A DNA stretch of 64,000 bases, taken from NCBI GenBank assembly GCA_944392755.1, contig CALXXT010000002.1, positions 1 through 64,000 of the forward strand. Reading direction: 5' to 3'. Shown piece by piece: positions 7,902 to 19,165 of this stretch. This DNA is from an uncultured Sutterella sp. GTDB lineage: Bacteria > Pseudomonadota > Gammaproteobacteria > Burkholderiales > Burkholderiaceae_F. Position 1 is the first letter of the stretch. Every line of letters begins with the position of its first letter. Both the position numbers and the translations under genes were made by a program. The notes under the pieces were generated by a model. The model searched no databases. It had not been told where the DNA came from and saw nothing but the letters and a program-made list of their open reading frames with translations.

Positions 7902-9011
7902 CTAATCGTGTGATTCTGCGGCCACGGCTAGCAAAATCCCTGTAGCAATTCCTAAAATGAGCAACGCCGTTCCGCCGTAGCTCATGAATGGCAGTGGAAC
8001 GCCTACAACAGGCAAAATGCCGCTGACCATGCCGATATTGACAAAAGCATAAGTAAAGAAAATAACGCCAATTGCTGATGCAAGAAGCTTTCCGAACAGA
8101 TTACTGCTTTGCAGAGCAATGAAAAAGCAACGGTAGACAAGTGCCGCATAGAGGATCAGCAAAATCAGACTTCCAATGAAGCCGAACTCTTCACCGAAAA
8201 CCGCAAAGATGAAGTCGCTAGTTCGTTCGGGAATAAAGTCCAAATGTGCTTGCGTGCCCTCCATCCAACCTTTTCCAGAAATTCCTCCAGATCCGATTGC
8301 AATTTGCGCTTGTAGCGTGTGGAATCCTTTTCCAAGCGGGTCTCGAGTTGGGTCGATCAGCGTCAGTATGCGCTCTCTCTGATAGTCATGCAGAAAATTC
8401 CATAGAACAGGAAGAGACAGCATCCCTGCGATTCCTGTTACTGCAAGAATTTTGAGGCTGATTCCTGAAAAAAAGATGACTGAAAACCCAGCAATGCCAA
8501 CCAGAATGGCTGTTCCAAGATCAGGTTGTTTCAATATAAAGGCAACAGGAATCAACAACACCGCAACCGCTAAGAGATGATCCCATTGACAAAGCTCTGC
8601 GCCACGCCGATGGTAGTACCAAGCCAGCATCATGGGGGCAGCCAGTTTCATGATTTCAGACGGCTGAATGCGGATACCAAGATTTAACCAGCGGGTAGCA
8701 CCCTTAACAGTAACTCCGAAAAGTTCAGTGGCAAGGAGAAGCAGACAGCCGCACAAAAAAGTAGGCATGGCAGCTTTTTCGATCCACTTCAAGGGAAGAG
8801 AAGCTACGACCATCATGGTGAATGCGGCAACAATCAAATTTCGTATTTGCCCCTCAATTCTCCAAGGGAAGCTGTAACCAGCTGAGAAAAGCGTGAGAAA
8901 ACCGATCGTTGTAATAACTAAGACGATTGCAAGCAGTAAAAAGTCAAGACGAAGCAACCTCGAAAGCAGATATCTGCCGAGGATATTGGTAAAGCTTGAG
9001 TTGAGGTTCAT
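7902..9011 (-). CDS. rodA: Rod-shape peptidoglycan glycosyltransferase RodA
   Basis: A 369-residue SEDS-family polytopic membrane protein of normal length (about ten membrane segments). Family signatures are GATRWLNLGIRIQPSEIMKL (about 104-123), the DYQRERILTLIDP stretch, and the C-terminal VVGVPLPFMSYGGTALL. It polymerises lipid II into glycan and works with the transpeptidase encoded just upstream (mrdA, 4-base gap) as the elongasome synthase. Expressed from the mreB-led minus-strand operon. Confidence 0.95.
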   Translation of the reverse strand: MNLNSSFTNILGRYLLSRLLRLDFLLLAIVLVITTIGFLTLFSAGYSFPWRIEGQIRNLIVAAFTMMVVASLPLKWIEKAAMPTFLCGCLLLLATELFGVTVKGATRWLNLGIRIQPSEIMKLAAPMMLAWYYHRRGAELCQWDHLLAVAVLLIPVAFILKQPDLGTAILVGIAGFSVIFFSGISLKILAVTGIAGMLSLPVLWNFLHDYQRERILTLIDPTRDPLGKGFHTLQAQIAIGSGGISGKGWMEGTQAHLDFIPERTSDFIFAVFGEEFGFIGSLILLILYAALVYRCFFIALQSSNLFGKLLASAIGVIFFTYAFVNIGMVSGILPVVGVPLPFMSYGGTALLILGIATGILLAVAAESHD

Positions 9012-9015
9012 GTTT

Positions 9016-10896
9016 TTAGCGCGGTGTGCGCGTCAATTTTGGAGGCGGCAGGCCAAGGTCATTCTTTCCTGTCAGCCAATAATCCATGATTGCTCGAGCG
9101 ATAGGGGCTGCTGCCTTGGCGCCAAATCCCCCGTTTTCAACTAAAACGGCCAATGCAACTTTAGGCTTGCGAGCGGGGGCAAATGCGATAAAGAGTGAGT
9201 GATCGTGATGCTTGCGTGAAATTTTTTTCGAGTCGTATTTTGCATCTTGAGCAATCGAGATCACTTGTGCCGTGCCTGTTTTTCCAGCCACTTCATAAGG
9301 AGCATTTTTGAAGATCGCTCTAGCAGTTCCGCTTCGTGTGGCGTCCATCATGCCTTGAATGACCAAATTCCAGTCCGACTCCGGAAGCTGGATTTTCCGA
9401 GTTGGATTCATAGCAATTTTGGTCGTTTGAGCCGTTGCTGGGTTCACCGTTGCTCGCACCAAATGCGGCGGAATCACAGTTCCGTGATTCGCAAGCGTAG
9501 CCGTCGCATGTGCAAGTTGAAGGAGTGTGAACGCGTTGTAGCCCTGTCCAATGCCGAGAGACGGTGTGTCGCCAACATACCAAGACTGCTTAAACCGCTT
9601 CTCTTTCCATTCCCGGTTGGGAAGTATGCCAGTTTGCTCACCGATCAGGTCAATGCCGGTCTTTTGGCCAAATCCCCAAGGTTTCATGAAATCGTAAATA
9701 CGATCTACGCCCAGCTGTGTAGCAAGCCAGTAGTAGAAAATATCTGACGAAACTTCAAGAGACCTTCTAACGTTGATGATCCCTTTAGGCGTGCCTGTCA
9801 CATCGCGAAAGCGGTGGTTCCCAACCATGAAGACCCCTGTATCGTTCAGCTTGAAGTCTTTGCTAATTTCGCCGTAGTAGAGTCCCGCTAACGCCATGAA
9901 TGGCTTGTAGGTCGATCCAATAGGGTAAATGCCACGCATTGCTCGGTTGAGCAATGGCTTTTCAGGCGCCGTATTGAGGTAATTCCAGGAATCCGGATCT
10001 ATGCCACCAGGGAACAGATTCGGGTCGTAAGTCGGGAGGGATGCAAATGCAAGGATCTCTCCAGTTGAAGGCTCGATGGCTATCACGGCTCCCGTTTTGC
10101 CCTGCATCGCATGCTCTGCAATGCGCTGCAAGTTGAAGTCCACCGTCAAAAAGAGATTGGTGCCTGGTTGAGGCGGAACAAGGTTGAGCGTTCTCACAGA
10201 GCGGCCACTGGCGGTGATTTCCAAATCCTCTTCTCCGGGTTGACCGTGCAGAAGGTCTTCGTAGCTACGTTCAATGCCGACTTTTCCGATATCTCGAGCT
10301 CCTGTGTAGAGGGAGATTTTCCCCTCGTCTTCCAAACGCTTTTTATCACTCTGAGAGATTGAACCAATGTATCCCAGTATGTGGGATCCCGTTTGCCCCA
10401 ATGGATACACACGACTTTCCGCCTGTTGAACTTCGACACCTTCAAATCTCCATTTTTGAGAGATGAAGGTGGCAATTTCGCTGTCTGTCAAATGGGTTCG
10501 GATAGGAATGGAATCGTAGCGGTTGAAGTTGTCTTTCAACCGAAGAAATCGGCGACGATCGGCAGCCGAAATTTCGATGACATTCGACAGATCGTCAATC
10601 AACTTTGAAATCGGCAGCGTGACTTTATCTGGAGTAATTTCCAGAGTGTAATTGCGAACATTGCCGGCAACGAGAGTCCCGTTGCGGTCGAAAATTAGTC
10701 CACGCGGTCCTTGCGTTGTGACTTGGACGGTACGATTGCGCTCGGCTTTTTCTTGATAGGCATCCGTATTAATCACCTGCAGCCAGGCCAAGCGCATGGT
10801 GAGAATCAGAAATGCAAAAAGTACGCCGATGCCTGCAATCAGCAGACGGCGTGCAAGCGGTCGATTGATTTCCTCCCCTTTGAATTCAAGAGACAT
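9016..10896 (-). CDS. mrdA: Penicillin-binding protein 2 (elongasome transpeptidase)
   Basis: A 626-residue class B PBP. One N-terminal membrane anchor (about residues 17-40) is followed by the dimerisation/pedestal domain, which opens GPRGLIFDRNGT. The transpeptidase domain shows SxxK as GSTYK (Ser328, Lys331), SSD in SLEVSSDIFYYW, and KTGTAQ. It cross-links peptidoglycan during lateral growth with RodA and is activated by MreC. The 3' tail is Pro/Lys/Arg-rich. It sits 5 bases after mreD and 4 bases before rodA, which indicates co-transcription. Confidence 0.96.
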   Translation of the reverse strand: MSLEFKGEEINRPLARRLLIAGIGVLFAFLILTMRLAWLQVINTDAYQEKAERNRTVQVTTQGPRGLIFDRNGTLVAGNVRNYTLEITPDKVTLPISKLIDDLSNVIEISAADRRRFLRLKDNFNRYDSIPIRTHLTDSEIATFISQKWRFEGVEVQQAESRVYPLGQTGSHILGYIGSISQSDKKRLEDEGKISLYTGARDIGKVGIERSYEDLLHGQPGEEDLEITASGRSVRTLNLVPPQPGTNLFLTVDFNLQRIAEHAMQGKTGAVIAIEPSTGEILAFASLPTYDPNLFPGGIDPDSWNYLNTAPEKPLLNRAMRGIYPIGSTYKPFMALAGLYYGEISKDFKLNDTGVFMVGNHRFRDVTGTPKGIINVRRSLEVSSDIFYYWLATQLGVDRIYDFMKPWGFGQKTGIDLIGEQTGILPNREWKEKRFKQSWYVGDTPSLGIGQGYNAFTLLQLAHATATLANHGTVIPPHLVRATVNPATAQTTKIAMNPTRKIQLPESDWNLVIQGMMDATRSGTARAIFKNAPYEVAGKTGTAQVISIAQDAKYDSKKISRKHHDHSLFIAFAPARKPKVALAVLVENGGFGAKAAAPIARAIMDYWLTGKNDLGLPPPKLTRTPR

Positions 10897-10901
10897 TCAA
10901 G

Positions 10902-11435
10902 CTACAACTCCGAGGATGTGCGGCTCTTAAATTTAATTTGCATTAGCCAAATCCAAACCGGCCATAAAAGGGCTCCCGTAAAACTTTGCAGAAACCAGCC
11001 CCAGCTTGGCCATAGTCCATCAAACCAAAATCGCACAAGCATGACGACGATTTGAGCCGTCAGTAACAATGGGAACAGGTGCATAGCCTGGCCAATGGGA
11101 TTGAACCAAGGTAGGCGGCGATGAAGTTGAAACGCCAGGTACGTTAGAACGACGTAGGCGAGAGCTTGCTGGCCGAGCACACTGCCTTGATTGATGTCCA
11201 TTAGAACGCCCATGAAGAAAGGGACAATCATTCCAATGCTTTGCGGTTGCCGGATTGACCAAAACAGGATTGTCAAGGCTACAAAGTCGGGGCACCAGAT
11301 GGCATCAAGCGAGGTTGTCGCTAGATTCATCAAATATGAAGCAAAGAAGCAGGCAAGAATCCTAAATGGCGATGCCGCTTTTCCTAGCGCTTTTGATGCA
11401 CTGTCGGACGCTTCCAAGGGATAGAGGTGCGGCAT
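10902..11435 (-). CDS. mreD: Rod-shape determining protein MreD
   Basis: A 177-residue multi-pass inner-membrane protein between mreC and mrdA. Diagnostic pieces are PDFVALTILFWSIRQP, the GMIVPFFMGVLMDINQGSVLGQQALAY stretch, and aromatic-rich C-terminal helices. MreD is the membrane component of the MreBCD complex and binds MreC and the PBP2-RodA pair. Identification rests on the motif and invariant gene order. Confidence 0.93.
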   Translation of the reverse strand: MPHLYPLEASDSASKALGKAASPFRILACFFASYLMNLATTSLDAIWCPDFVALTILFWSIRQPQSIGMIVPFFMGVLMDINQGSVLGQQALAYVVLTYLAFQLHRRLPWFNPIGQAMHLFPLLLTAQIVVMLVRFWFDGLWPSWGWFLQSFTGALLWPVWIWLMQIKFKSRTSSEL

Positions 11436-11439
11436 ATGC

Positions 11440-12336
11440 TTATTCGGCGGTGTGGCGCTTCAGGTTCCGAACGCTTTTCGTTTTATACGTGGAATTCTGC
11501 TCTTCAAGCGCATCGGATTGTGGTTCATTAAGAACGACGGTTGCAAATTGCATTTCGGCAGGGTTTGCCTCCGGCATGGCTAGAACTTGGCGATAGATCT
11601 CTCCAGGGCTGTATGAGGTGTGAGTAACTATAGCCACAGGAATATTTTTGGGAAATATTGGGTCGAGTCCGGTTGTTGTCAGCCGATCTCCTTCTTTGAT
11701 GTCAGCAGAAGGATCGGCAAACAAAATACGAAGCCATGTATCCCCCGATCCGGCCAGGATGAACTGTTCTCGGGTGCGGCTATTGACAACGGCAAGCTGC
11801 TGTCGATGATCCGTGAGAAGAACCACTTCGGACTGGTGGGCCATCGTGCGTGAAATTTGGCCAAACACACCTGAAGCGCAGAGGACGGGCATTCCAACCT
11901 TGATGCCGTTTTCTTCTCCTGCGTTGATCTTGATGCGCTGAGTGAAGGGATCGGCCACACGGTCAAGAATCTCAGCCGTCACGATGTTGTCAGCATGACG
12001 GGGAACTGCGTTCAGAGTCTTGCGAAGGTTTTCGTTTTCCGCCCTAAGCTCTTCGATCCGCACAGCCTGTAGTTGAAGGTGTTCGTTTTCCAGTCTCAGC
12101 TGTCGGTTTTCAATTTGAAGCTTAGCTTTGCTCGCAAAGTACTGTCCGCCCGATGTAACAAGTTGTGCTGGTAGGGATACCGCCTCCAAAATCGGAGAGG
12201 TTAACCGAAGCATGGTCCCCCTGAAGCCGTCGAGTACGCGAAACCGGCTGTCGACCAACATGGTTACCAGGGCAAGCAGCACGAAGAAAATGAATTTTGC
12301 TTTAGCCGAAAGACCCTGACGAAATAAAGGGTTCAT
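11440..12336 (-). CDS. mreC: Rod-shape determining protein MreC
   Basis: A 298-residue bitopic protein. It has a short cytoplasmic tail, one membrane helix (about residues 12-30), and a periplasmic coiled coil (about 65-108, repeated LQIENRQLRLENEHL heptads). Two beta-barrel subdomains follow (ILDRVADPFTQRIKINAGEENGIKVGMPV and the VVLLTDHRQQLAVVNSRT region). MreC switches PBP2 to its active state. It lies 7 bases downstream of mreB. The C-terminal tail beyond about 275 is polar and variable. Confidence 0.94.
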   Translation of the reverse strand: MNPLFRQGLSAKAKFIFFVLLALVTMLVDSRFRVLDGFRGTMLRLTSPILEAVSLPAQLVTSGGQYFASKAKLQIENRQLRLENEHLQLQAVRIEELRAENENLRKTLNAVPRHADNIVTAEILDRVADPFTQRIKINAGEENGIKVGMPVLCASGVFGQISRTMAHQSEVVLLTDHRQQLAVVNSRTREQFILAGSGDTWLRILFADPSADIKEGDRLTTTGLDPIFPKNIPVAIVTHTSYSPGEIYRQVLAMPEANPAEMQFATVVLNEPQSDALEEQNSTYKTKSVRNLKRHTAE

Positions 12337-12343
12337 TCAAAAG

Positions 12344-13459
<1,116 letters not shown>

Positions 13460-13558
13460 CTAGAATCCGTCAATGATAAACTAAGTCCCCATTGATCGCG
13501 TACGACTCAATCCATCCAATTGCATGAACTTTATGATTTTTCTCGCGGTTTAGGGGTG

Positions 13559-13585
13559 TTGAGTTTTGTAACCCGATTTTAAATA
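13559..13585 (+). promoter_or_regulatory. Candidate promoter for gatCAB
   Basis: TTGAGT at 13559-13564 and TAAATA at 13580-13585 with a 15-base spacer, or AAATAC with 17, lie 25 bases before the gatC start in the gap shared with divergent mreB. It is the only sigma70-like pair I can see close to gatC; the spacer is not ideal. Confidence 0.35.
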
Positions 13586-13609
13586 CTCTTTGCGCACTCA
13601 AGGATTTTC

Positions 13610-13897
13610 ATGCCGTTAAGTGAAAGTGATGTTCGCCGCATTGCCGACCTGGGGCGGATACATGTCTCGGAAGATCAGATTCCTCATTTTCAGGCCGAAC
13701 TCAATGATATTTTCCGAATGATAGAGACGGTCCGATCCGTGAATACGGATGATATCGAGCCTATGCCCAATCCCCACGATGGAGTTCAGCGGCTTCGGGC
13801 CGATGAGCCCGGAGATTGTGGTAATCGTAGCGAGAACATGAAGAATGCCCCAGAAAAGACTGAAGGCTACTTTTTGGTGCCGCAGGTAATTGAGTAA
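13610..13897 (+). CDS. gatC: Asp-tRNA(Asn)/Glu-tRNA(Gln) amidotransferase subunit C
   Basis: A 95-residue GatC of normal size: [21 protein letters not shown] at the start, [23 protein letters not shown] in the middle, and FLVPQVIE at the end. It stabilises the GatAB amidotransferase. AGGA lies 6 bases before the ATG. First gene of gatC-gatA-gatB, separated from gatA by 14 bases. Presence of the full set implies indirect charging of Asn and/or Gln tRNAs. Confidence 0.94.
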   Translation: MPLSESDVRRIADLGRIHVSEDQIPHFQAELNDIFRMIETVRSVNTDDIEPMPNPHDGVQRLRADEPGDCGNRSENMKNAPEKTEGYFLVPQVIE

Positions 13898-13911
13898 GGG
13901 GGAGATTCGAG

Positions 13912-15369
13912 ATGTTTGATGATGCGTTTGCTTCTGTGGCTTCGTTATCTCGAAAGCTGCAGGCTCGTGAGGTTTCTGCAGAGGAGTTGGCGAGGTTTTA
14001 TCTTCAGCGCATTGATGAGCACAAGAACGTCAATGCATTTCTGGACGTGCGTCCGGAGGAGACGTTGGCTCAAGCTCGTGCTGCTGATGCAAAAATCGCT
14101 GCGGGAGAGGCCACCCCTCTCACAGGTATTCCTATTGCGCACAAGGATATTTTCGTTACCCGTAAATGGGCGTCTACTGCGGCGAGCAGGATGCTTAAGG
14201 GCTACATGAGTCCTTTTGATGCGACGGTGGTTCGCAAGTTGGAGGCCGCAGGCATGGTGTGTCTCGGCAAGCTCAATTGCGACGAATTTGCCATGGGGTC
14301 CGGGAATGAAAATTCTGCTTACGGACGGGTATTGAATCCTTGGGATCACTCTGCCGTTCCGGGCGGGTCGTCGGGGGGGTCGTCTGCTGCCGTTGCAGCT
14401 GGCCTTGCCCCCATTGCTACAGGAACGGATACCGGTGGGTCCATTCGGGAGCCGGCAGCCTTTACTGGAGTGACGGGAATTAAGCCAACGTACGGACGCC
14501 CCTCTCGCCTTGGCATGATTGCGTTCGCCTCTTCTTTGGATACAGCTGGACTGCTGGCCCATTCAGCCGAAGATTGCGCCATGACGCTGGGGGCCATGGT
14601 TGGATTTGATCCCATGGACTCGACAAGCGTCAATCGTGAGACGGAAGACTTTACGCGGCTTTTGGATGATGGCGTCAAGGGACTGCGAATCGGTGTCCCC
14701 CGCTTGTGGATGAAGGAAGGCTTGGATGCTGAAGTGGCTGAAGCCATTGAGTCAGTAGTCGAATTCTATGCGCACCATGGTGCACAGATCGTCGACATTG
14801 ACTTGCCGATGGCCAAGCTTGGCGTTCCTGTGTACTACGTCGTGGCTTGTGCGGAAGCAAGTTCCAATTTATCCCGTTTCGACGGTGTTCGCTATGGGTA
14901 CCGCGCTTCGGAGTATCAGGACATTGAAGACATGATGCGCCGCTCCCGCGATGAGGGATTTGGCGCCGAACCCAAGCGCCGCATCATGATCGGCACTTAT
15001 GTGCTTTCGCATGGCTACTATGACGCCTACTATTTAAAGGCGCAGAAGGTCCGGCGCCTCATTGCAGACGAGTTCCACCGCACATTTAAGAGCGTGGATT
15101 TAATTGCCTGTCCTGTAACGGCATCCACGGCTTTCCAGTTTGGCGAAAAGGCCGATCCGGTTTCCGCGTACCTCAGCGATCTTTATACGATTCCGGCATC
15201 GCTTGCCGGCCTACCCGGATTATCCATGCCCTGCGGCATTCATTCGAATGGACGGCCGATGGGCATTCAGCTGATCGGTGAGCATTTTACGGAAGCTCGC
15301 CTTTTGGGGGCCGCCGCTACTTGGCAGCGTGAAACTGACTGGCATTGCAAGCAGCCAAACGGCTACTGA
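13912..15369 (+). CDS. gatA: Asp-tRNA(Asn)/Glu-tRNA(Gln) amidotransferase subunit A
   Basis: A 485-residue amidase-signature enzyme. The Ser-cisSer-Lys triad is visible: Lys in PIAHKDIF (about 79), cis-Ser in the Ser/Gly run [15 protein letters not shown] (about 149-163), and nucleophile Ser in [13 protein letters not shown] (about 177). It releases ammonia from glutamine and passes it to GatB. Standard length, no disruptions. It follows gatC by 14 bases and precedes gatB by 22 bases. Confidence 0.96.
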   Translation: MFDDAFASVASLSRKLQAREVSAEELARFYLQRIDEHKNVNAFLDVRPEETLAQARAADAKIAAGEATPLTGIPIAHKDIFVTRKWASTAASRMLKGYMSPFDATVVRKLEAAGMVCLGKLNCDEFAMGSGNENSAYGRVLNPWDHSAVPGGSSGGSSAAVAAGLAPIATGTDTGGSIREPAAFTGVTGIKPTYGRPSRLGMIAFASSLDTAGLLAHSAEDCAMTLGAMVGFDPMDSTSVNRETEDFTRLLDDGVKGLRIGVPRLWMKEGLDAEVAEAIESVVEFYAHHGAQIVDIDLPMAKLGVPVYYVVACAEASSNLSRFDGVRYGYRASEYQDIEDMMRRSRDEGFGAEPKRRIMIGTYVLSHGYYDAYYLKAQKVRRLIADEFHRTFKSVDLIACPVTASTAFQFGEKADPVSAYLSDLYTIPASLAGLPGLSMPCGIHSNGRPMGIQLIGEHFTEARLLGAAATWQRETDWHCKQPNGY

Positions 15370-15391
15370 AATCCATAAGAGGAAAGACAAA

Positions 15392-16843
15392 ATGCAGTGG
15401 GAAGTCGTCATTGGCTTGGAAACGCACGTCCAGCTTTCAACGAAATCCAAGATTTTTTCCAGCTCGCCCTGCCATTTTGGTGATGAGCCTAATGTCCATG
15501 CAAACTATGTGGATTTAGCGCTTCCTGGTGCGTTGCCCGTGTTGAATCACGAGGCTGTAACCAAGGCGATACAGTTTGGTCTTGCGATCAATGCGAACGT
15601 GGCTAAGCGTTCGGTATTTGATCGAAAAAACTACTTTTATCCTGACCTCCCCAAGGGTTACCAGATCAGTCAGTTCGAGCTTCCGGTCGTTGCAGGTGGT
15701 GAGCTGACTTTCGCCGTGACTCCGAAAAATCAGGAGCCTTACTTCAAAACCATTCACTTGACTCGTGCTCATCTTGAGGAAGATGCTGGCAAGTCGGTTC
15801 ATGGAATCGTAGCGGGGCACTCGGGCATCGATTTGAATCGTGCTGGTACTCCGCTGCTGGAAATCGTGACAGAACCTGAGTTGCGCTCTTCGGATGAAGC
15901 TGTGGGTTACGCACGTGCGCTTCATGCACTGGTGGTGTGGCTCGGCATCTCAGAAGGCAACATGCAGGAAGGTAACTTCCGGTGCGATGCCAATGTTTCC
16001 GTCCGGCCTCTCGGTCAAAAGGAGTTTGGAACTCGTTGCGAAATTAAGAATCTCAATTCCTTCCGTTTCCTGCAAGAGGCAATTGATTTTGAGGTTCAAC
16101 GTCAAATTGCTTTGATCGAGGACGGTGGAGAAGTGATTCAGGCTACTCGCCTCTTTGATCCAGATTCGGGTGAAACTCGACTGATGCGGACGAAGGAAGA
16201 TTCGATGGATTATCGGTACTTCCCTGATCCGGATTTGTTGCCGCTTGAGATCAGCGACGAGTGGATCGATAGGGTAAGGGGGCAGATGCCGGAGCTTCCC
16301 GAACAGATGCGCAGGCGGTTGGTTGAAGGTTATGGACTCTCTGAGTACGATGCTTCCATTTTGACAGCCAGCAGAGATATTGCCCGCTACTACGACGCCC
16401 TGGCTCAGATGACCTCCGACAAGAAGCTCGCTGCAAATTGGGTAATGGGCGAGGTTTCTGCTGCCGTAAAGCAAACTGAAGGCATTACGTTTGAAAACGC
16501 AAAAGTTTCTCCTAGCGCGCTGTGCGGACTGCTGCAACGCATTAAGGACGGCACTCTTAGCGGAAAGGGCGCCAAGACGGTTTTTGCTGCGCTTTGGAGC
16601 GGTGAGGGCGATGACGTTGATGCTCTAATTGAGGCGAAAGGGCTTAAGCAGATTTCGGATGCCAGTGCCTTGGCGGTCGTGATCGAAGAGGTTTTAGCTA
16701 AAAATCAGAAATCAGTCGGCGAATTCTTGAGCGGTAAGGAAAAAGCTCTTAATGCGCTGGTGGGCCAATGCATGAAGGCCACCAAGGGCAAAGCCAATCC
16801 TAGCCAGCTCAAGGAAATGCTGATTCAGAAGATCAAGGGCTGA
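15392..16843 (+). CDS. gatB: Asp-tRNA(Asn)/Glu-tRNA(Gln) amidotransferase subunit B
   Basis: Read from ATG 15392, where AGAGGAAAG precedes it, this gives 483 residues starting [15 protein letters not shown], the invariant GatB start. Upstream in-frame codons inside gatA are rejected. Motifs: [12 protein letters not shown] (about 80), [40 protein letters not shown] and a C-terminal YqeY-like tail domain ending [13 protein letters not shown]. It phosphorylates and then amidates the mischarged tRNA using ammonia from GatA. Confidence 0.96.
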   Translation: MQWEVVIGLETHVQLSTKSKIFSSSPCHFGDEPNVHANYVDLALPGALPVLNHEAVTKAIQFGLAINANVAKRSVFDRKNYFYPDLPKGYQISQFELPVVAGGELTFAVTPKNQEPYFKTIHLTRAHLEEDAGKSVHGIVAGHSGIDLNRAGTPLLEIVTEPELRSSDEAVGYARALHALVVWLGISEGNMQEGNFRCDANVSVRPLGQKEFGTRCEIKNLNSFRFLQEAIDFEVQRQIALIEDGGEVIQATRLFDPDSGETRLMRTKEDSMDYRYFPDPDLLPLEISDEWIDRVRGQMPELPEQMRRRLVEGYGLSEYDASILTASRDIARYYDALAQMTSDKKLAANWVMGEVSAAVKQTEGITFENAKVSPSALCGLLQRIKDGTLSGKGAKTVFAALWSGEGDDVDALIEAKGLKQISDASALAVVIEEVLAKNQKSVGEFLSGKEKALNALVGQCMKATKGKANPSQLKEMLIQKIKG

Positions 16844-16854
16844 CGATCACTTTG

Positions 16855-16882
16855 GGAAGGGATGTCTTCGGCCATCCCTTCC
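16855..16882. terminator. Bidirectional hairpin between gatB and pyrE
   Basis: A perfect 10-bp stem, GGAAGGGATG (16855-16864) with CATCCCTTCC (16873-16882), encloses a loop containing a UUCG tetraloop. It lies between converging genes. There is no strong U-tract. Confidence 0.55.
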
Positions 16883-16904
16883 TAGATCTGACTCTACAGG
16901 TCGA

Positions 16905-17582
16905 TTAGATGCCGTAGCGTTCGCGGTAGGCCTTGACTGCAGGATAGTAAGAGCGCACGTTCTCGGCTGCAGCGCTGCCGCTGTCCATGAACGACAGGAG
17001 GTCGTTCAGATTGATGATCGACGCCACTTGGAATCCAAAGCTCTGCTCAACATCTCTAACAGCGGAAACATCGGTTGTTTCGACTGCGTTCCCGCCTTTT
17101 TCCATGCGGTCAAGCGCGATCAAAACGCCTGCAGGAACGGCCTGCTGAGCCTGAATGATCGAGACGGATTCTCGAATAGAGGTGCCTGCGGAAATTACGT
17201 CGTCAATGATGACCACTCTGCCGCGAAGCGGAGCTCCAACGATTGTGCCGCCCTCGCCGTGATCCTTGGCTTCTTTGCGGTTGAAGGCCCATGGAGTGTC
17301 GCAGCCCAGGCGAGAGAGATTGATGGCAACAGTTGAGACAAGCGGAATGCCTTTGTAGGCCGGTCCGAAAATCATGTCAAATTCGATCTTTCCTTCCTTC
17401 CGGGCATTGAGTAGCGTCTGAGCATAAAAGAAGCCTAGCCGATCGAGCATGCGACCGGTATTGAAAAGGCCGGCATTAAAAAAATATGGGGAAAGTCGAC
17501 CTGCCTTAGTTTTGTATTCCCCAAAACGTAACACTTTGGATTCAAGAGAAAATTCGATAAATTCTTGTTGTAGGGTATTCAT
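16905..17582 (-). CDS. pyrE: Orotate phosphoribosyltransferase
   Basis: A 225-residue type I PRTase. Visible are LRFGEYKTKAGRLSPYFFNAGLF at the N-terminus, GPAYKGIPL, the FNRKEAKDHGEGG loop, and the PRPP-binding motif VVIIDDVISAGTSIRES (about 126-142). It converts orotate and PRPP to orotidine 5'-monophosphate in pyrimidine synthesis. Divergently transcribed from xthA across a 90-base gap that must hold both promoters. The pyrE-exodeoxyribonuclease III neighbourhood is common in betaproteobacteria. Confidence 0.95.
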   Translation of the reverse strand: MNTLQQEFIEFSLESKVLRFGEYKTKAGRLSPYFFNAGLFNTGRMLDRLGFFYAQTLLNARKEGKIEFDMIFGPAYKGIPLVSTVAINLSRLGCDTPWAFNRKEAKDHGEGGTIVGAPLRGRVVIIDDVISAGTSIRESVSIIQAQQAVPAGVLIALDRMEKGGNAVETTDVSAVRDVEQSFGFQVASIINLNDLLSFMDSGSAAAENVRSYYPAVKAYRERYGI

Positions 17583-17672
17583 TTCGGTGAGACCGCTTAA
17601 CTCAAAACTGCGAAGAGAAAACTCCGCGCCTGGCCAAAATTATAAGATCCTTCGACCGAAGCGAGAGATGAT

Positions 17673-18461
17673 ATGTTACGAGTGATGACTTTCAATGCCA
17701 ACGGAGTGCGTTCAGCCTGGCAGAAGGGGTTTTTCGACTGGTTTCGAGACATGGATGCAGACTTGCTCTGCATGCAAGAGCTGAAAGCTCAATCGAGTGA
17801 CATTCCTGTTGAATTGACGAATCTTCCTGGCTACGAGAGCTACTTCCATTGCGCAAAAAAGCGCGGCTACTCTGGTTGCGGCATCTGGACGCGCATTCCA
17901 CCACTGGATGTGCGGTTCGGTTTCGGAAACGCAGAATTCGACGCGGAAGGCCGATGGGTGGAAGTTGAATTTGATGAATTGATCGTTGTTTCAGGTTATT
18001 TCCCTTCAGGAAGCTCTTCTGAAGAACGGCAATTGGCTAAATATCGTTTTTTGAATTCAATTTGGAAATATCTTTCAGACTTGAAGGGGTTGGGTAAGGA
18101 AATTATTGTTTGCGGAGATGTCAATATAGCTCACAAGAACATAGATATTAAGAATTGGAAAGGAAATCTCAAACATTCCGGCTTTCTTCCCGAAGAGCGC
18201 GCTTGGCTGACCAGACTCTTTGACGAATCCGGTTGGGTCGACGTTTTTCGTCGGCTGGATCCGCGCCCTGATCGGTTTACATGGTGGAGTCAGAGAGGCC
18301 AGGCGAGAGCAAAGAATGTCGGTTGGAGAATCGACTACGAGATTTCTACGCCAGGCATTGCGGCAGCGGCATTGGCTACCGATATTTATACGGCGGAAAA
18401 GTTTTCCGATCACGCCCCTCTTTGGGTGGACTATGCATGTGAAGTCAAGGGGGAGAAATGA
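17673..18461 (+). CDS. xthA: Exodeoxyribonuclease III
   Basis: A 262-residue AP endonuclease/3'-5' exonuclease of the EEP fold. Catalytic stretches are FNANGVRSA (Asn), CMQELKAQ (metal-binding Glu), VCGDVNIAHKNIDIKNW (Asp/Asn), WRIDYEIST (Asp) and the terminal SDHAPLWVDY (His). It incises abasic sites and trims blocked 3' ends in base-excision repair. The stop overlaps the rsuA start by 4 bases (ATGA). Confidence 0.93.
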   Translation: MLRVMTFNANGVRSAWQKGFFDWFRDMDADLLCMQELKAQSSDIPVELTNLPGYESYFHCAKKRGYSGCGIWTRIPPLDVRFGFGNAEFDAEGRWVEVEFDELIVVSGYFPSGSSSEERQLAKYRFLNSIWKYLSDLKGLGKEIIVCGDVNIAHKNIDIKNWKGNLKHSGFLPEERAWLTRLFDESGWVDVFRRLDPRPDRFTWWSQRGQARAKNVGWRIDYEISTPGIAAAALATDIYTAEKFSDHAPLWVDYACEVKGEK

Positions 18462-19153
18462 AACTCTCGGATTTGCTTTTTACGCAAGGATTTGGGACTC
18501 GGTACGACTGCCGAGCTTTAGCTGCATCCGGAGAGATTCTTGTCAATGGGAAGCCGCTCGAAGGAGATCCGGACCGCGAGGTGACGGTGGAAGGGTTTGT
18601 ATTTGAGTGGCAGGGGCGCCTTTGGCCGTATTTTGAAAAAGCGGTGATTGCGCTCAATAAACCCGTTGGGTATGAGTGCTCTCTCAAACCGAGCTCTCAT
18701 CCATCGGTGATGAGCTTGTTGCCTGGACCACTTCGTCGCCGGGGAGTGCAGCCTGTTGGCCGCCTCGATGTCGAGACCAGTGGGTTGCTCATCTTGACTG
18801 ACGACGGGAAGTTTTTGCACAAAGTTACTCATCCGAAGCACCATGTCAAGAAAGTCTATCGAGCAGAGCTAAAACATCCGTTCGATGAGGGCCTTTGTCA
18901 GCGCCTTCTTGACGGTGTACTGCTTGCTGGTGAATCCAAGCCTGTCAAAGCTTTGGCTGTGCGTCAGCTGGCTCCGCAAGAGCTTGAGCTTGTAATCGAT
19001 CAAGGAAAGTATCATCAGGTTCGCCGCATGGTGGCAGCTTGCGGAAATCGAGTGGTGGGTCTGCAGAGAACCGCATTTGGCAAAATGGTTATGCCGCCGG
19101 ACCTTCCAGAAGGTTCTTGGATTTGGATCAGCAAAGAACACATTTTGAACTGA
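18458..19153 (+). CDS. rsuA: 16S rRNA pseudouridine(516) synthase
   Basis: A 231-residue RsuA-family enzyme. An S4 RNA-binding domain (about residues 1-60, KLSDLLFTQGFGTRYDCRALAASGEI) leads to the catalytic motif VGRLDVETSGLLILTDDG (about 105-122) with the essential Asp. Further motifs are HVKKVYRAEL and IDQGKYHQVRRM. It isomerises U516 of 16S rRNA. The RsuA subfamily fits better than RluB/E by length and by the N-terminal S4 domain. Coupled to xthA; a transporter gene follows 12 bases later. Confidence 0.88.
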   Translation: MKLSDLLFTQGFGTRYDCRALAASGEILVNGKPLEGDPDREVTVEGFVFEWQGRLWPYFEKAVIALNKPVGYECSLKPSSHPSVMSLLPGPLRRRGVQPVGRLDVETSGLLILTDDGKFLHKVTHPKHHVKKVYRAELKHPFDEGLCQRLLDGVLLAGESKPVKALAVRQLAPQELELVIDQGKYHQVRRMVAACGNRVVGLQRTAFGKMVMPPDLPEGSWIWISKEHILN

Positions 19154-19165
19154 AGGCGAACGAGT